A stretch of DNA of 64,000 bases from Amaranthus tricolor (Eukaryota > Streptophyta > Magnoliopsida > Caryophyllales > Amaranthaceae), in assembly GCF_026212465.1 (NCBI RefSeq), contig NC_080058.1, forward strand, positions 5,436,001 to 5,500,000, given 5' to 3'. Under the pieces are notes generated by a model that searched no databases, was not told where the DNA came from, and was given only the letters and a program-made list of their open reading frames with translations. A program made the translations under genes and the position numbers. The first letter of the stretch is position 1. Every line of letters starts with the position of its first letter. Below, piece by piece: positions 1 to 11,960 of the stretch.

Positions 1-272
1 AAAACTAATAAAAAAAATTATCAAAATATAAAATAGACAAATAAAAAAATATATATGGAAACCAAATAATGTTATCAATTTAAGAAAGAAAAATAAGACC
101 TTAATATTCAAAATTTGGTTTAAGTGGCTATGATACACAAGGTATAACACTCAATAAAAATATACTCGATACAAGAACTTATGATCATATTAGGATTTTC
201 ACTTAGGAGTTAGGGCTTAAGATCATCTTAGTAATCACAAGCTTTACTTGTATAATAAGTGGTAGTACATTT
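1..272. other. AT-rich intergenic, no gene
   Basis: No convincing coding or RNA gene is visible. The stretch holds a 27-base sequence starting TTAGGGCTTAAGATC at 211-237. An imperfect direct copy with three mismatches recurs at 828-854, on the far side of the inverted-repeat element at 273-828. Confidence 0.6.
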
Positions 273-828
273 ACGGTCCATTTGGTTGAAGGTAATGAAG
301 TAATGAGAATGAAATGTTGTAATGACAATAGTAATAAAGGAATGGATATGAGAATTGGTAATGAAAATTCTTTTGTTTGGTGTGCATGATTAAAGAATGG
401 TAATGGAAGATAATATTCCATTGATTGCATTTGGTTGTTAGTAATAAAAAATGGTAATGACTCTTAGTTTCATTATTGTATATTTGTATCTAAAAGTATT
501 ATTGTATCTAAATTATTCTATCTAATGATTCTTTTTTTAATAATAATATTTTATTGAATAATTACATACATTACCTTTTTTTACTTCATTATTTTTTTTC
601 TTCAGCTCGAAACAACATTACCTTATTTTATTACCACATTAATACTTCATTACCATTACAGCCTAATACCAGGTTGTTTGATGGTAATAAAAATGACCCT
701 TTTTGGTAATTTCATTACCTTATTTTATTACCATCCATTACCATTGAAAGCATCCAAACAACCAAATTTTTTATTACTTAATTTTATTACCATTACCGCC
801 CTCTAATACCATGTACCAAACGGGCCGT
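273..828. mobile_element. inverted-repeat MITE (hAT-like)
   Basis: The left end reads ACGGTCCATTTGGT. The right end, read on the minus strand, gives ACGGCCCGTTTGGT. Together they make an imperfect terminal inverted repeat around about 555 bases rich in GGTAATG and CATTACC motifs. There is no coding capacity, so this is a non-autonomous element. The terminal motif resembles hAT-like MITEs; that class is an inference because no clear 8-base target duplication was found. Confidence 0.55.
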
Positions 829-1159
829 TAGGACTTAAGATCGTCTTACTAATCTTTTTGTCAATAATATGTACATTTTTTTGAGGTATAACACTCAAGA
901 ATTGAAAAAAATATTATTTACCATCAATGAAAGTATTGAAAACTAGCTTAAACTAAATAAAATTTTTCTTTATAAAAAAAATTATTGAGCACTAGCTTAA
1001 ACTAAAAAAATTTGCAATGCGCTAAATTTTGCTTTTGTTGAGGGAGTTTACCAAGTTTGCAATTCCATATGATCGTTAGTTTTTTGACAAAAAATTTAAC
1101 TAAAATAATTTTCACAATTTTACAATTCTAAAAGGTAGCTTTCTACCAATAAAATATTA
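829..1159. other. AT-rich intergenic
   Basis: Nothing recognisable beyond short A/T runs and the 27-base direct repeat copy at its left edge. Confidence 0.5.
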
Positions 1160-1433
1160 CTCCCTCCGATCTTATGAATTAGTCCCATTTGCTTGGGCAC
1201 GGATATTAAGGATTGTGTGGGGTCTATTAAAAAGGGTAAATAGTAAAGGGTAAGTAGTGAAGGATAAGTAGTGAAGGGTAGTTGGGTAAGTAAGGCATAT
1301 GGGGGTATATTCGTAATTACTTGTGTGAACTAAGGGTATTTAAGTAAAAAAGGATTGCCAAAAATAAAAATGGGACTAATTCAAAGGTTTTGCCAAATAA
1401 GGAAATGGGACTAATTCATAAGATCGGAGGGAG
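1160..1433. mobile_element. Stowaway-type MITE
   Basis: A 274-base element is bounded by TA on both sides (1158-1159 and 1434-1435). Its termini CTCCCTCCGATCTTATG and CATAAGATCGGAGGGAG are inverted copies of each other, and the inverted match extends about 30 bases inward. The TA target duplication and CTCCCTCCG end are the signature of Stowaway elements, mobilised by Tc1/mariner transposases. There is no ORF. Confidence 0.93.
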
Positions 1434-2844
1434 TATAAAAAGTAATTGTAGCAAATTGCATATAAATGGGTTTTTAGTTTTCAACCACAAAAATTATAAC
1501 ATGTAGTTTTTTACTCTAACTTTAAAATCATAATTTTAAAAAATAGCTATTGAAAAAAAAAACTATAAGTGAACCTTCTCATGAATAACTTCCAACTTAA
1601 TTAAGATTCTCCCACTATGAAAATTGCATCGTAAATATTACTCTTGCAACTTTATAATAACTCTTTTCTTTTACGTGGTCACCCTTCAATCCTCTATCTT
1701 TGTATTCACTTTTTTCGCTACCTATTTTTCGCTACAATCTTACAATATCGTTAGTAAATAACGTGCACCTCTAAACACTCACAAATAAATACGAACAACG
1801 CTCATCAAGTATATATCATAGCAAATAAGAAATGACTTACAATCCGTTTGATTAGTGGTATTAAATGTGGTAATGAAAATTATTTAGTGTAAAGTTTCAT
1901 CAAAAGTTCCATGTTATTCTCATGGTGATGAAACTTTAATCACAAATTAGTTTTTGTTTACAAATTTCCATTATCACATGATACCACCTCTCCTTGTGGT
2001 AATGGATTGAAATTTAATTTATAAAAAAAATAAAATGATTAAAATTGGATAAGCATGATCATCAAGATAGTCGAGAGATTTTTCAAACGGGTCATTATTA
2101 TTAATTTCTAATGCAAAAAGACTCCATTACCCCACTTATGAGTTGAATGTTAATTATGATTTAATCATACATGTCTCATTATTTTGTTAAAATACCTCAA
2201 CTGTATTCTCAGACTATTCCATTTAATATTTCGTGGTACGACTTCATGAAATCTCAACTGTATATACAACAAACATATGACTTTCTATTTAAAAAAAATT
2301 ACAACGGCTCATTTTTTTTCTCAAGTCCTTTCATTATAACTAGATTTGTAATTACAACATCATTCTTTTATAAGCGACCCAATTAATCATATACTCTGTT
2401 TGTACAATTAAATTTGCATTATTTTTTATTTTTGTTCATCTTACTTAATTTGTATTATTTTTATTTTTGGACAATAATTCATCACTTTCTTCTAATCTCA
2501 TTCATACATTTTAACTCTCTATTTATTTCATATATACAATTTATTCTCTCTTTTCATTTATTACCAATTTCTTAAAATTAAATCAATTTGTGTTTGATGC
2601 AATTCAGAGATGACAAAGCAATATTAACTTTGTCCTCTTATGACAACCATCCACAACTGCACATGTATTAAGAAAACGTAAATTTTCATTTAAGACAGTC
2701 TTTTTATGAGACGAATCATTTATAATTAGACTAAATAATAGTCCAACTAAATTAATTAAAAGCATTCATTTTATATATTAAAATACCTATTTATTGAATT
2801 TAGGATCATAATCTGAACCCACCTCACAAAGAGACAATCTTATA
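1434..2844. other. AT-rich intergenic with degenerate repeats
   Basis: No gene. Bases 1841-2010 carry GTTTGATTAGTGGTATT and GTGGTAATG motifs like those in the element at 9463-9746, so an old related MITE is likely here. The Stowaway-like motif ATACTCTGTTTGTACAATTA at 2391 has no clear partner end. Confidence 0.45.
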
Positions 2845-3103
2845 CTCCCTCTCCAATTCATAGAAAATGGGACATTTACTTTTTGACACTATTCACGTAT
2901 CACTCTTAATTTGTATTTTATTTTTAATCTATGAATCAAAACATAGTCAAGTGAAATCTTCTTGGATTCGTCTCAATGCAAAGATTATTAATATCCACTT
3001 TTTATAATATTTTATTATGTATAATAAGAGATATTAAGCATTAAATAAGTGCATTAGATAGTGAGAAAAAGTAAATGACCTATATTCTATGAATTGGAGG
3101 GAG
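2845..3103. mobile_element. Stowaway-type MITE, subfamily 2
   Basis: The ends CTCCCTCTCCAATTCATAG and CTATGAATTGGAGGGAG are inverted and flanked by TA on each side. The inside carries the words CATAGTCAAGTGAAATCTT and GATTCGTCTCAATG. These recur in the copies at 31223-31478 and, reversed, at 60951-61212, so this is a distinct subfamily from the one at 1160. Confidence 0.92.
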
Positions 3104-5230
3104 TATAAAATTTGCTCAAAAGAAAAGCTAATGGTAAAGGGATATTAAAATTAATTGAGTGAATGTTATTAAAATTGATAGAAAATAAAAGAAAATTTAT
3201 AAATACTTCCTTAATGCATAATTTGGTATATATTATTTGGTATATATTTGGTATATATTTTTGATCAACTAATCTTATATAATTTGGTATAAATACTTCC
3301 TTAACAACTGTTCATTAACTAATCTTATTTGATATATATTTTTCCATGTACAATGTAAATCATAGTCAAGTGAGATCTTATTTGATTCGTCCTAATGTAT
3401 ATTTTCAGGATATTAACTTTTTAGAATTTTTTATCAAATGAAATTTAAGATTTTAAAAATTAAATCGTATATTAGATAGCGTGAAAAATAAAAGTGTTAC
3501 AATTATAAAACCTACTTTCTCTGTTCCATTATATTTGTCAGAGTATTAAATTTTTTTTGGTTTGATTGACAGAATTGGTTCAAATGGGGTAAATAATTTA
3601 ATGTTTCACCCTTTCTTTTCCGGAAGGTCATATGTCTAGTTTCAAGAACTCCTGAGTGGCAATGTAGACATGTGACAAAGGCAATTTGATTTGATATTTC
3701 GTAGGCATATACAGTTATTCTACTGTTGAAATATTGGAGGGATTTGAAAATTCTTGGCCCTAACTTTATGCACAGTCTATTTTTGATACTCATCTATAAT
3801 CTACTCCATTGTCCTTTGAATAAGCATAAAAAATAAAGTGTATTATTTTAAGAAAAAAGATACATGAAAAAAATAAATTGTTTCAATGATATTAAAGAGA
3901 GTTAGAATATATGGATCCGATTAAAAAAAATATGACGCTGAATTAATTCATTCCAAAAATAGAATGATGCAAATGAGAGAGACAACCCAAATTAAAAAAA
4001 AAAATTTTATGTGGTAGACAAAATAAAATACTTATTTTGACTGAATATGAAAATATGTAGTCAATTAGAGTGATCACGACGTTTGTTTTTTTGAATAAGA
4101 TGTCATTACGTTTGTTAAAAAAGTCTGAAGTTAATAAAAAAAACTTCTTTTTGTCTACTACGTGGAAAAGTTGAAGATTAAGATCACCACGTAGATTTGA
4201 AAAATGTTTGTCTACCATATAAAAAAGTCAAAAGTTTAAGGTCATCGCATAAAATTTTTTTTAAAAATCTTAGACGAGAGGATTTAAGTGTGTATCAGCG
4301 TATAGGCCAAAGCATGGAAATGGAATGGTATTGATTCAAAGATAAATACTAGTCTCTTGCTCCCTAAGATATTGCAACAACAATAACACACAATACACGA
4401 TTCTTAAAAAAAAATAGTAGGATAAGATGTTATAAAGATATTAATACAATATATAATTGTATAAATTAGATTAAAAGTGAGAGAAACTAAAAAAAAATAT
4501 TTGGATAGGAATTAGAAAGTAATAGAAACACTATTAAAATAATAATGTTACAAAGTTAAAAGGATGGATGTAAATAGAAATTTGTGGCAATCTGTTAGGG
4601 AGAAATTAAGTATTTTCCATATTTCCAGCAATTACTTTATTTACCAATTACTCTTAATTTGTATTTTATTCTCAATCTATAATAAGTTAAAACATAGTCA
4701 ACTAAAACATAATTTGATTCATCTCAATAGAATTTTATTAATATCAAATATTTATAATTTTTTAACCATTAAAAATATTTGTTTAGAATATAGTATCTAG
4801 GTAGTAATATATAGAGTAAGTTACTAGTGTTTGTTAACCAAATCTCCCTTAATAATTATTAAATAAATGAGACAAAGATATGTGACCCCATATATGTGAT
4901 TTACAGCTTAATTTCCTAATCTAACTGGCCGACAAAACCTTTAAGCATGATCCGTTAATAGGTTCTCTATGTTCCTTAATTAGCTTATTATGTTTAAATT
5001 TGTGGCATCCAATTATTGCACCAACTTTTTAATTAATCATTTTATCCTCCTAGGGTTCTTGCTAGCTACCTATATTCGACTTTACATTTAGTCGGATTTG
5101 TTTTCCTAACTATAGATATGAATTAAAGACATCAATAATATATTTTGTCTTTTTTTAAAATTTTTATGTGAATTTAGTCCACACTTTACACTAAAATAGG
5201 TCATTAATTATGAATAGATTATATAATAGC
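3104..5230. other. intergenic with fragments of Stowaway elements
   Basis: No gene. Bases about 3340-3480 and 4600-4790 repeat internal words of the 2845-3103 subfamily (CATAGTCAAGTGAGATCTT; ACTCTTAATTTGTATTTTAT) but lack intact ends, so they are truncated copies. Short open frames here are low-complexity or lie inside these fragments. Confidence 0.55.
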
Positions 5231-5379
5231 TCACTTTATTGCATACACTTTACAGAGATAATGACTATGTATTCGGGTAGGACTATTCGAGGTTAGGTTA
5301 TTGTTTAGAGCCAGAGAAGAGGTGATATATAGGAGGTTGCCTTGATCAAGCCGACAAGACCATATAATAGGTGGCAGAA

Positions 5380-5450
5380 TATTCTGCTCGTTTGAGCAGA
5401 ATAGTTTGCTCGTTCGAGCAAAACATTCTGCTTGTTTGAACATAATAGCG
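5380..5450. repeat. cluster of TGCTCG..CGAGCA palindromes
   Basis: Three short palindromes follow one another: CTGCTCGTTTGAGCAG, TTGCTCGTTCGAGCAA and a decayed CTGCTTGTTTGAACA. Each folds on itself. The same module is found at 20449-20572 and 63370-63505, there inside LTR-like sequences upstream of TATA boxes. The element that this cluster belongs to was not delimited. Confidence 0.7.
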
Positions 5451-5762
5451 CATGTTAAACTTGTCGCATTTTCAAAATTGATGTTTTAAATTGGATGCAT
5501 AATGTGCTATCTGTGGAACTTTTACACATTGTATAGGCTATTTAATTAAGTTGCCAAAATCATTTTTAGGTTAAGAGTAGTGGCTAATATATTGAAAATA
5601 AGATTTTATGGAGTCTTTGATTGTCTTTTATGTTCCAGAGAGTGAATTTCATAAAGGCGAAAACTTTAATTTGAGCTTTAGAGATAGAATTCAAGCTTGA
5701 GGAGTAATATTTCATTTCAATCAAGGATATGAAAGACACCAACAACATATTGTTTTTAAGTG

Positions 5763-5995
5763 TATGAGACCGCCTCACTATAAGACGGATCCATATAATA
5801 GTCTATTTGTTTAATTGTTTACTTTAAAACCATAAGTAATCATTTTAGGGATATGGGTAATCACTCTAAGACTATAAAAGTGATTATATTAAAATTATAA
5901 GTGCTCACTTTAACATTATAAGTGATCATTTTAAGACAAAAATATATATTAGGCCAATTCAATAGAGATAGTCTCACTGTGAAACCGTCTCATTT
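5763..5995. mobile_element. GAGAC-type MITE
   Basis: The left end ATGAGACCGCCTCACTATAAG and the right end GTCTCACTGTGAAACCGTCTCAT are inverted relative to each other. The inside repeats the word AAGTGATCA or close variants. Relatives occur at 7095-7360 and 61612-61892, with shorter cousins at 15094-15270 and 25080-25252. No coding potential. Confidence 0.65.
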
Positions 5996-7094
5996 AAAAA
6001 TTAGTGTTTTAAGTATTGTATGAACTTATTCTATATTAGAATAATGTGCAATTTTTTTATTTAAAGAATAGAATCGGGTGATAGAATTTAGAAAATGGGT
6101 ATGTTCTTCAATCCAAATAAAGAGGACAAGAGTTAACTTCCACTTACAAGCCCAAAGGAGTTTATTTCACAAATAAAAGCAATTAGTAGTAGGAGGTGTT
6201 GCTCTTCAAATTTATAAAGTGATATATTCTCTTCTCGTTTTTCAATGTGGGACAACTCACATGTGAATAATAATAATAATAAACAGTTTAACAATAGATG
6301 GCAAGAGCCACGTAATGAGACCATCAACCTAGCTAAGCCATGTCTTTTTCTCTACAAGGATTCTTAGATGTTAACCTAGAGTGACATTTGAGTGAAATTG
6401 TATTTGTTATAGGGGTTTTGCTTAGGGTCATTCAAGAACACTTCTTTGGATTCTCAAAAATTAAAACTACATATCAAAATTCTTTATAATTGGTTGAACA
6501 CTTATACTTAACTTTTCATGACCTTAGTGTCATATTGCTATTATCAGTACCTTCTATCTAAGATACAATTGGGGTTTAAGAGTCGAATTTACGCATAGTA
6601 GCAAACAATTAAATATCTTTTGTAACTTTATATACATAAAAAGTACAAATAAATTATTTAGTATCGTTTTAGCGAGTCTCCAACATGAAAATAAAAGATA
6701 TAAATTCATAAGGTTGTTAAATAAAATGTCTTTAAATAAAATGTCTATTATCAACTTATAATAGATGGATCAACTCTTTATAGTTTATTTTCATAATATA
6801 TCAACTTATAATAGTTTAGATTTTAATTTTTGATATGCTCGATTCTATTATCCCTAATTAACCCTTCCCTTGTTTGGATGAGGATGAGAATTATGGTTGT
6901 AATTTTGATGTACGTAAAGATAACATATGCCTATAACACTTTAAAAAAATATTTAGTAGCTAGCTAGGTCAATAATAGGACTATGGTTGTCACATGACAT
7001 ATCATGTGTGTTCATTAAATTAAAGTATTTGACATTATTTATATACTATCTTCCATATGTCGTTTCACATATTGGCATATACTAGCATACCGAT

Positions 7095-7360
7095 TTTCAA
7101 ATGAGACAGTCTTATAAAAAAATTATTTATATTGAACTGATTTAATGTATTTTCACAGTCTTTTTATGTGTTAACTTGTAATTTGTTTACCAATTATAAT
7201 ATTAAAATGACTAATTATAATATTAAAGTGATCACTTACTGTTTTAAAGTAATTATAATATTAAAAGTGACAAACTATAACCTTAAAATTATCAATAATT
7301 AAAAAATAAGTTAATTATATGGACTTGTCATCTCATAGTGATATGATTTCATATAAGACT
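7095..7360. mobile_element. GAGAC-type MITE (degenerate)
   Basis: The left end reads CAAATGAGACAGTCTTATAA and the right end ATCTCATAGTGATATG...CATATAAGAC. The middle repeats AATATTAAAGTGATCACTTA-like words, as in the element at 5763. The ends are eroded, so boundaries are approximate. Confidence 0.5.
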
Positions 7361-7976
7361 TATTGTATAGTATTAATATTATATTTATAAGGTACTAGAC
7401 TATTAGGTTTGTGCTCGATTATTATTTCTCTAAATGATACAAATTTAACCACCTCACCGAGATATGCTCTAACTATCTTTTTTAAATGGCTTGTCTAACT
7501 TATGCCACAAGGTATGGGTTAGGAGAGTATTAAATACCTTCATCTACCAACTTTATTTAAGAATTTTCTTATTTATTTTTTTTTTTTACTTATTTTAATT
7601 AATATATATATATATATAATCATTATTCCCAATAGTATATTTAAGATAATAAAATAAATTCATAAAAAAATTTAATGTTATTAACTTATGCCATTGTGGC
7701 ATAGGTTAGAAAACCCTTTAAATTATACCAAAGTTTGCCATAGACATAAGTTCTATGTGGGGTTTCATTTTACCACAAGTTGGTAGTTAAATAAAATTTA
7801 AAGGAGTATTTGTCTCATTGTTTATTTGTCTATATTCTAATTTAGTTCTTAGTAATTTTAATCATTTATAATTAAAAATTATAAAAGATTAATGTTAATA
7901 AAGTTTAAATCATAAAATATAAATTGAAAATAATAAATAAATAGTGTAAAATGAGAAATTGAACAAATATTTAGGA
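7361..7976. other. AT-rich intergenic
   Basis: Contains an (AT)n run near 7602-7617 and two words around TTATGCCA. No gene or delimited element seen. Confidence 0.5.
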
Positions 7977-8185
7977 CTCGTTTGGTTGCCAATAGAATAA
8001 AATTTCTTTGCAAATTTATAATGTATGGAAATTTTATTCACTTGCTAATTTTCTAGAAATTAAACAATGTTGTTTGGTTGGCTATAGGAATTTTAACTTA
8101 ACAAATGAATTTGTAGTTACAAGTTGTAGGAATTAACTTTCCTTAAAATTTTAAATTCCAACGTTAATTGCTAACCAAACACAGT
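7977..8185. mobile_element. short hAT-like MITE
   Basis: The left end CTCGTTTGGTTGCCAATAG pairs imperfectly with the right end GTTAATTGCTAACCAAACAC. The body is about 210 bases of AT-rich sequence with no ORF. The TTTGGTTG/CAACCAAA terminal motif recurs at 41832-42036 and in part near 42395. The superfamily call is inferred from the terminal motif only. Confidence 0.55.
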
Positions 8186-9460
8186 CAATTTAATTAATAA
8201 GAAAATTGTAAAACCTATGCAAATTAAACCATAAATAATAAAGAATAAAGAATAATATAATTTTACATTTAGAAATTACAATAAATAAGTAAAGTATTAA
8301 ATTTAAAACCTCTTAATTTAATTAAAAGATGAAACTACTACAAAAAACATTGACTATCAATTTTTTTTTGTTAATATTTTATCTTATATAAATATCCTGG
8401 ATAGTTTTTCCGTTTTGCAAAATTCAATCTAATATCATTTTACTTTCTTATAACTTTCTTAAACAATCATGATACGTACATACTAATAAAATATTAAAAA
8501 TTACAAATGTCTTTTTTGAGGAGTCTTGACAAATGTAATTATTTTAGTGGAGGATAAAGTATTACATGATAATATTTACTTAATTTAAAATTGAAGTTAA
8601 ATTAGGTAAAGTATTTATATAATTTATTATTGCATTCTATATACCTAATCTAAAATTTAATATATTTAATTAAATGAAAAAGTGATTTATTCGATAAATA
8701 TATTTTTAAAATATTAGTATTAGTTTTTGCATTAAAAAAGTCATTATTCGATAAATTGAATTATGATAATATATAAATTTGCATTATGTTGAAGGTTATA
8801 TTTCTATATATTTTATATTAATAAATTCATGCATTGCACCATTTTTATACTAGTGTTATAGGGATGGTTATGTGTTATGTTTGGATCGAGTCTAACTAGA
8901 TTTGATTCAAACTCATTAATTTTGTGTGCACTTGAATTCAGACTCTTAAGGTCAAAAATGACTTAAACCCTAGGGTTTTAATTGAATTATTTATACTTTA
9001 ACTTTTATACATTTTAAAACATTTATTAGTGTTAAAATGGATTTATAGGTTGTATAAAAATTTAAATTGAATCCAAATAAATATTAAATAGGTTTAGAAC
9101 AAATTTTAATTGATTTTGAGTGGTTTATAATGGATCGGTTCTATAGTAGGTATAAGACATACATTCTAATAGGGTCAAAAAAAAAGTCTGAATTTGAAAA
9201 CTTGAACCCAAACCCTAAAACTATTTATTTTTATAAGATCCGGACTCAAATCTATTGAGTCTCAAAAAAAATTAGTTCCCAAACCCTAAACTTAAGAAGG
9301 AGTCTAATAAAATTTTGGACCCATCAACATCTAAATCATGACACAAAACGACACTAACATCCTAAAAGTCTCGTCTCCCACGACTTAAGCCATTACAAAA
9401 GCTTTTGTAGGTTGGTAGAAATCACATCATATATGGAGATAAATTGCACACCTTAAGGTA
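8186..9460. other. intergenic; decayed repeat near 8880-9330
   Basis: No gene. Around 8880-9330 there are GGATCGAGTC, CTTGAACCCAAACCCT and GGACCC words of the kind seen in the hAT-like element at 16707-17372. An old relative is possible, but its ends could not be located. Confidence 0.4.
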
Positions 9461-9462
9461 CA

Positions 9463-9746
9463 TTTGGTCAACGGTACTAGTTGGTGATAATGAAAATGAC
9501 TTACAGTGTAAATTTTCATAATATAAATCATGTCATTTCCATGGTAATGAAAGTTTGATCATAAAAAAGTTTTTTTTTACAATTTTACACTCCCATCTAA
9601 TACCACATATTCAAATGGTGATGCTATAAAATGATTTTGTGAACAAATGAAATTGTTGAAGGAAATAAACATGATCATTAAATTTGTCAAGACATATTTC
9701 TACTAAATTACACTAATTTTCCATTATCAAGTATAAATTACCAAAT
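9463..9746. mobile_element. MITE with GGTACATTTGGT ends
   Basis: The left end AAGGTACATTTGGTCAACGG and the right end AAATTACCAAATAGACTGTT are imperfectly inverted. The inside carries GGTGATAATGAAAATGA and ATGGTAATGAAAG words, related to sequence at 1841-2010. Non-coding. Confidence 0.5.
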
Positions 9747-10618
9747 AGACTGTTAAAGTATTATAGTTGTCAGTCACTCATCAACTGATCACTCAAGCAT
9801 ATAAGAGAAGATAAAAACCAAAAGAGTTCTAGCTACAGATATACCTTATTCAACTTGATCCATTACAGAAAATATGGTTTCAAAAAATTCACTATTCATT
9901 TACTTTATTATATTTTTTCGTTTAAACGAAGCCAAAAAGTCATTAAATAAAAAAATTATAGAGAATTGAGTTTTGTCTCAATTAAATAAATATTATTTTT
10001 TAGGTAAGATTTTTAGTTTGATTCTCATTTATTCATCTTCTTTTTTCAGTCTACCCTGTGAACAATAATATAAAATATGAAATATTTTAGTAATATTATT
10101 TTTTTATTGAAAACTATTATTAATATTAATTTATATAATATAATAATTTTTTTTCATTTATAAAAAAATTACCTATGATTAATAATCCAACATTTACCTC
10201 TTATGTTCATGAAATATCATCATGAAATTTCTCCTTATGTATGAAATATTTTAAACGTAACCAACAATATAAAACGAAAGAAGCAAATTTTAACATGTTT
10301 CATGGGTTTTCAATTGTTGTGAATTTATGCAAATTCTCGAAAGAAATACCTAGATTTTCATCTTGCCAAGTACATTGATTTTTGTTATCTTAAATAAAGA
10401 AAAGAAAAGAAAAGGAAAAGTTTGCACATTCCAAAAACTAATAAGATAAATAAGATTCGTGAAGTACTAAACCAAAAAGATAATGTTATAGGGTTTTGAT
10501 TCATCAAGTAAAAATTTAAGGTATTTTAGTACAATAATTAGTACTAACTTCATTTATAAAAGTATCAATCAAACGTATAAATATCTAAGAACGTCGATTA
10601 AGAGAGTGCTAGTACCTA
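9747..10618. other. AT-rich intergenic
   Basis: No gene or bounded element recognised. Confidence 0.45.
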
Positions 10619-10814
10619 CTTCCTTCCGTTTTTTTAGTTGCACCCAAATCATTTTTTATACTATTCATCATTTGATAATACTTTATATATTGCAGCCGGT
10701 TATCAAATTTTTATAATTTTTAAATGAGTATAATTCTAGATATAAGCAATCCGACAAATGCATTAGACTGCGTAAAAAAGTGTTTACTGGGTGCAATTAA
10801 AAAAACGAAGGAGG
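10619..10814. mobile_element. Stowaway-type MITE (short)
   Basis: A 196-base element flanked by TA (10617-10618 and 10815-10816). The ends CTTCCTTCCGTTTTTTTAG and AAAAAAACGAAGGAGG are inverted, followed inside by GTTGCACCC and GGGTGCAATT. Confidence 0.85.
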
Positions 10815-11700
10815 TATAACACTAGCTACGTTTTTTTTCAAACTTTAAGATTATAGTCTGAAAATAGGAGAATGTACAAAAATAAATATGTAAACATTAT
10901 AATTGTAAATGAGATAAAGAGAGATAATAAATTAGTTGCGTGAAATGAGGAAAATAAATTAGAAACGTTAGCCCATTACCAAATTAAAAATTATTAACAA
11001 AACATATATCCCAAAATAAAAATGTATTTATCAGAATCAGAAGTATAAAATAGAGTGATATGTAGACATTACTTGTACATGCTCAAATAATTTTTAATGA
11101 TAACTTTTTCTTAGCTTTTGCTTTTGTGAATGACTATTTTCTAATATACAATCATAATTAACTAATGTTTATAAAACGTCCAATTGACTTAACAGTGGGT
11201 AAATAAGTTAATAATTTAAGGTGGCCAAACAAACTAACAATTTAAACGACAATTTTATTAGTAAGTTTAAATTATGGTAAAGTAATGAGTTATAGTTTTC
11301 ATTGTATAATACTTCTATTTAATTCATCCGCGATAATTTTTTCAATTTTTAGCAAAATTTTCCCATTTAATTTCCTACCATACTTTAATAAAATATAACA
11401 CTTTCTTAAATTATAAAGTAAAGTAAAGAAAATAAGTTTAAATGAAATTGAACTCCACAAAAATGGCAAAAATTAGAAATTATTACTTATATATGGTATC
11501 TTTTTGAGTTTGCACCTTAAAATTAAGATATATAAGAGCCTTGTAATCCTACTTCATAAAGCAAAAATTATGATATGATTACCCAATTACTTATAGTTGT
11601 GATAGATAATAGGCCTATATTTTTTAAAAATAAAAAATAAGAAATTGTGGTGTAATTGCATACTTAATAGGATTTTAGGATGTATTTAGTAGCCATTTAG
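10815..11700. other. AT-rich intergenic
   Basis: No gene or bounded repeat recognised. Several ATAAATTA-type runs only. Confidence 0.45.
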
Positions 11701-11704
11701 AATA

Positions 11705-11960
11705 CGTTAAGTAGGGGTTCACAGTAGTAGGGGTTCACAGTATGTGAAATAGGTGTTTATTTTTTGTAGGTGTTTAGGTTATTTGTTGTAAGGGTTTAGA
11801 TTATGGGCTGTAGGTGTTGAGGTTATTTGATATATGTGTTTTTGTTATGTGTTGTAGGTATTATTATTATTATGTGTTGTAGATCTTTAAGTTATTTGTT
11901 GTAGTTATATATATTATGTGTTGTAGGTGTTTATGTTATATGGTATAAGAATTTATCTCA
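11705..11960. repeat. degenerate minisatellite, unit about 24-27 bases
   Basis: Variants of TTATGTTATGTGTTGTAGG follow one another about ten times with much drift. The block is preceded by a tight duplication of TAGGGGTTCACAGTA. A second small duplication lies at about 12085-12150, two copies of CCTAATAAAAATCATAG followed by GATGTTTTTA. Confidence 0.7.

Noticed and set aside
3512..3793. 93-residue minus-strand frame with several Cys/His
   Set aside because: There is no consistent zinc-finger spacing and no homologous motif. A Stowaway-like word (CTTTCTCTGTTCCATTATAT) overlaps its end.
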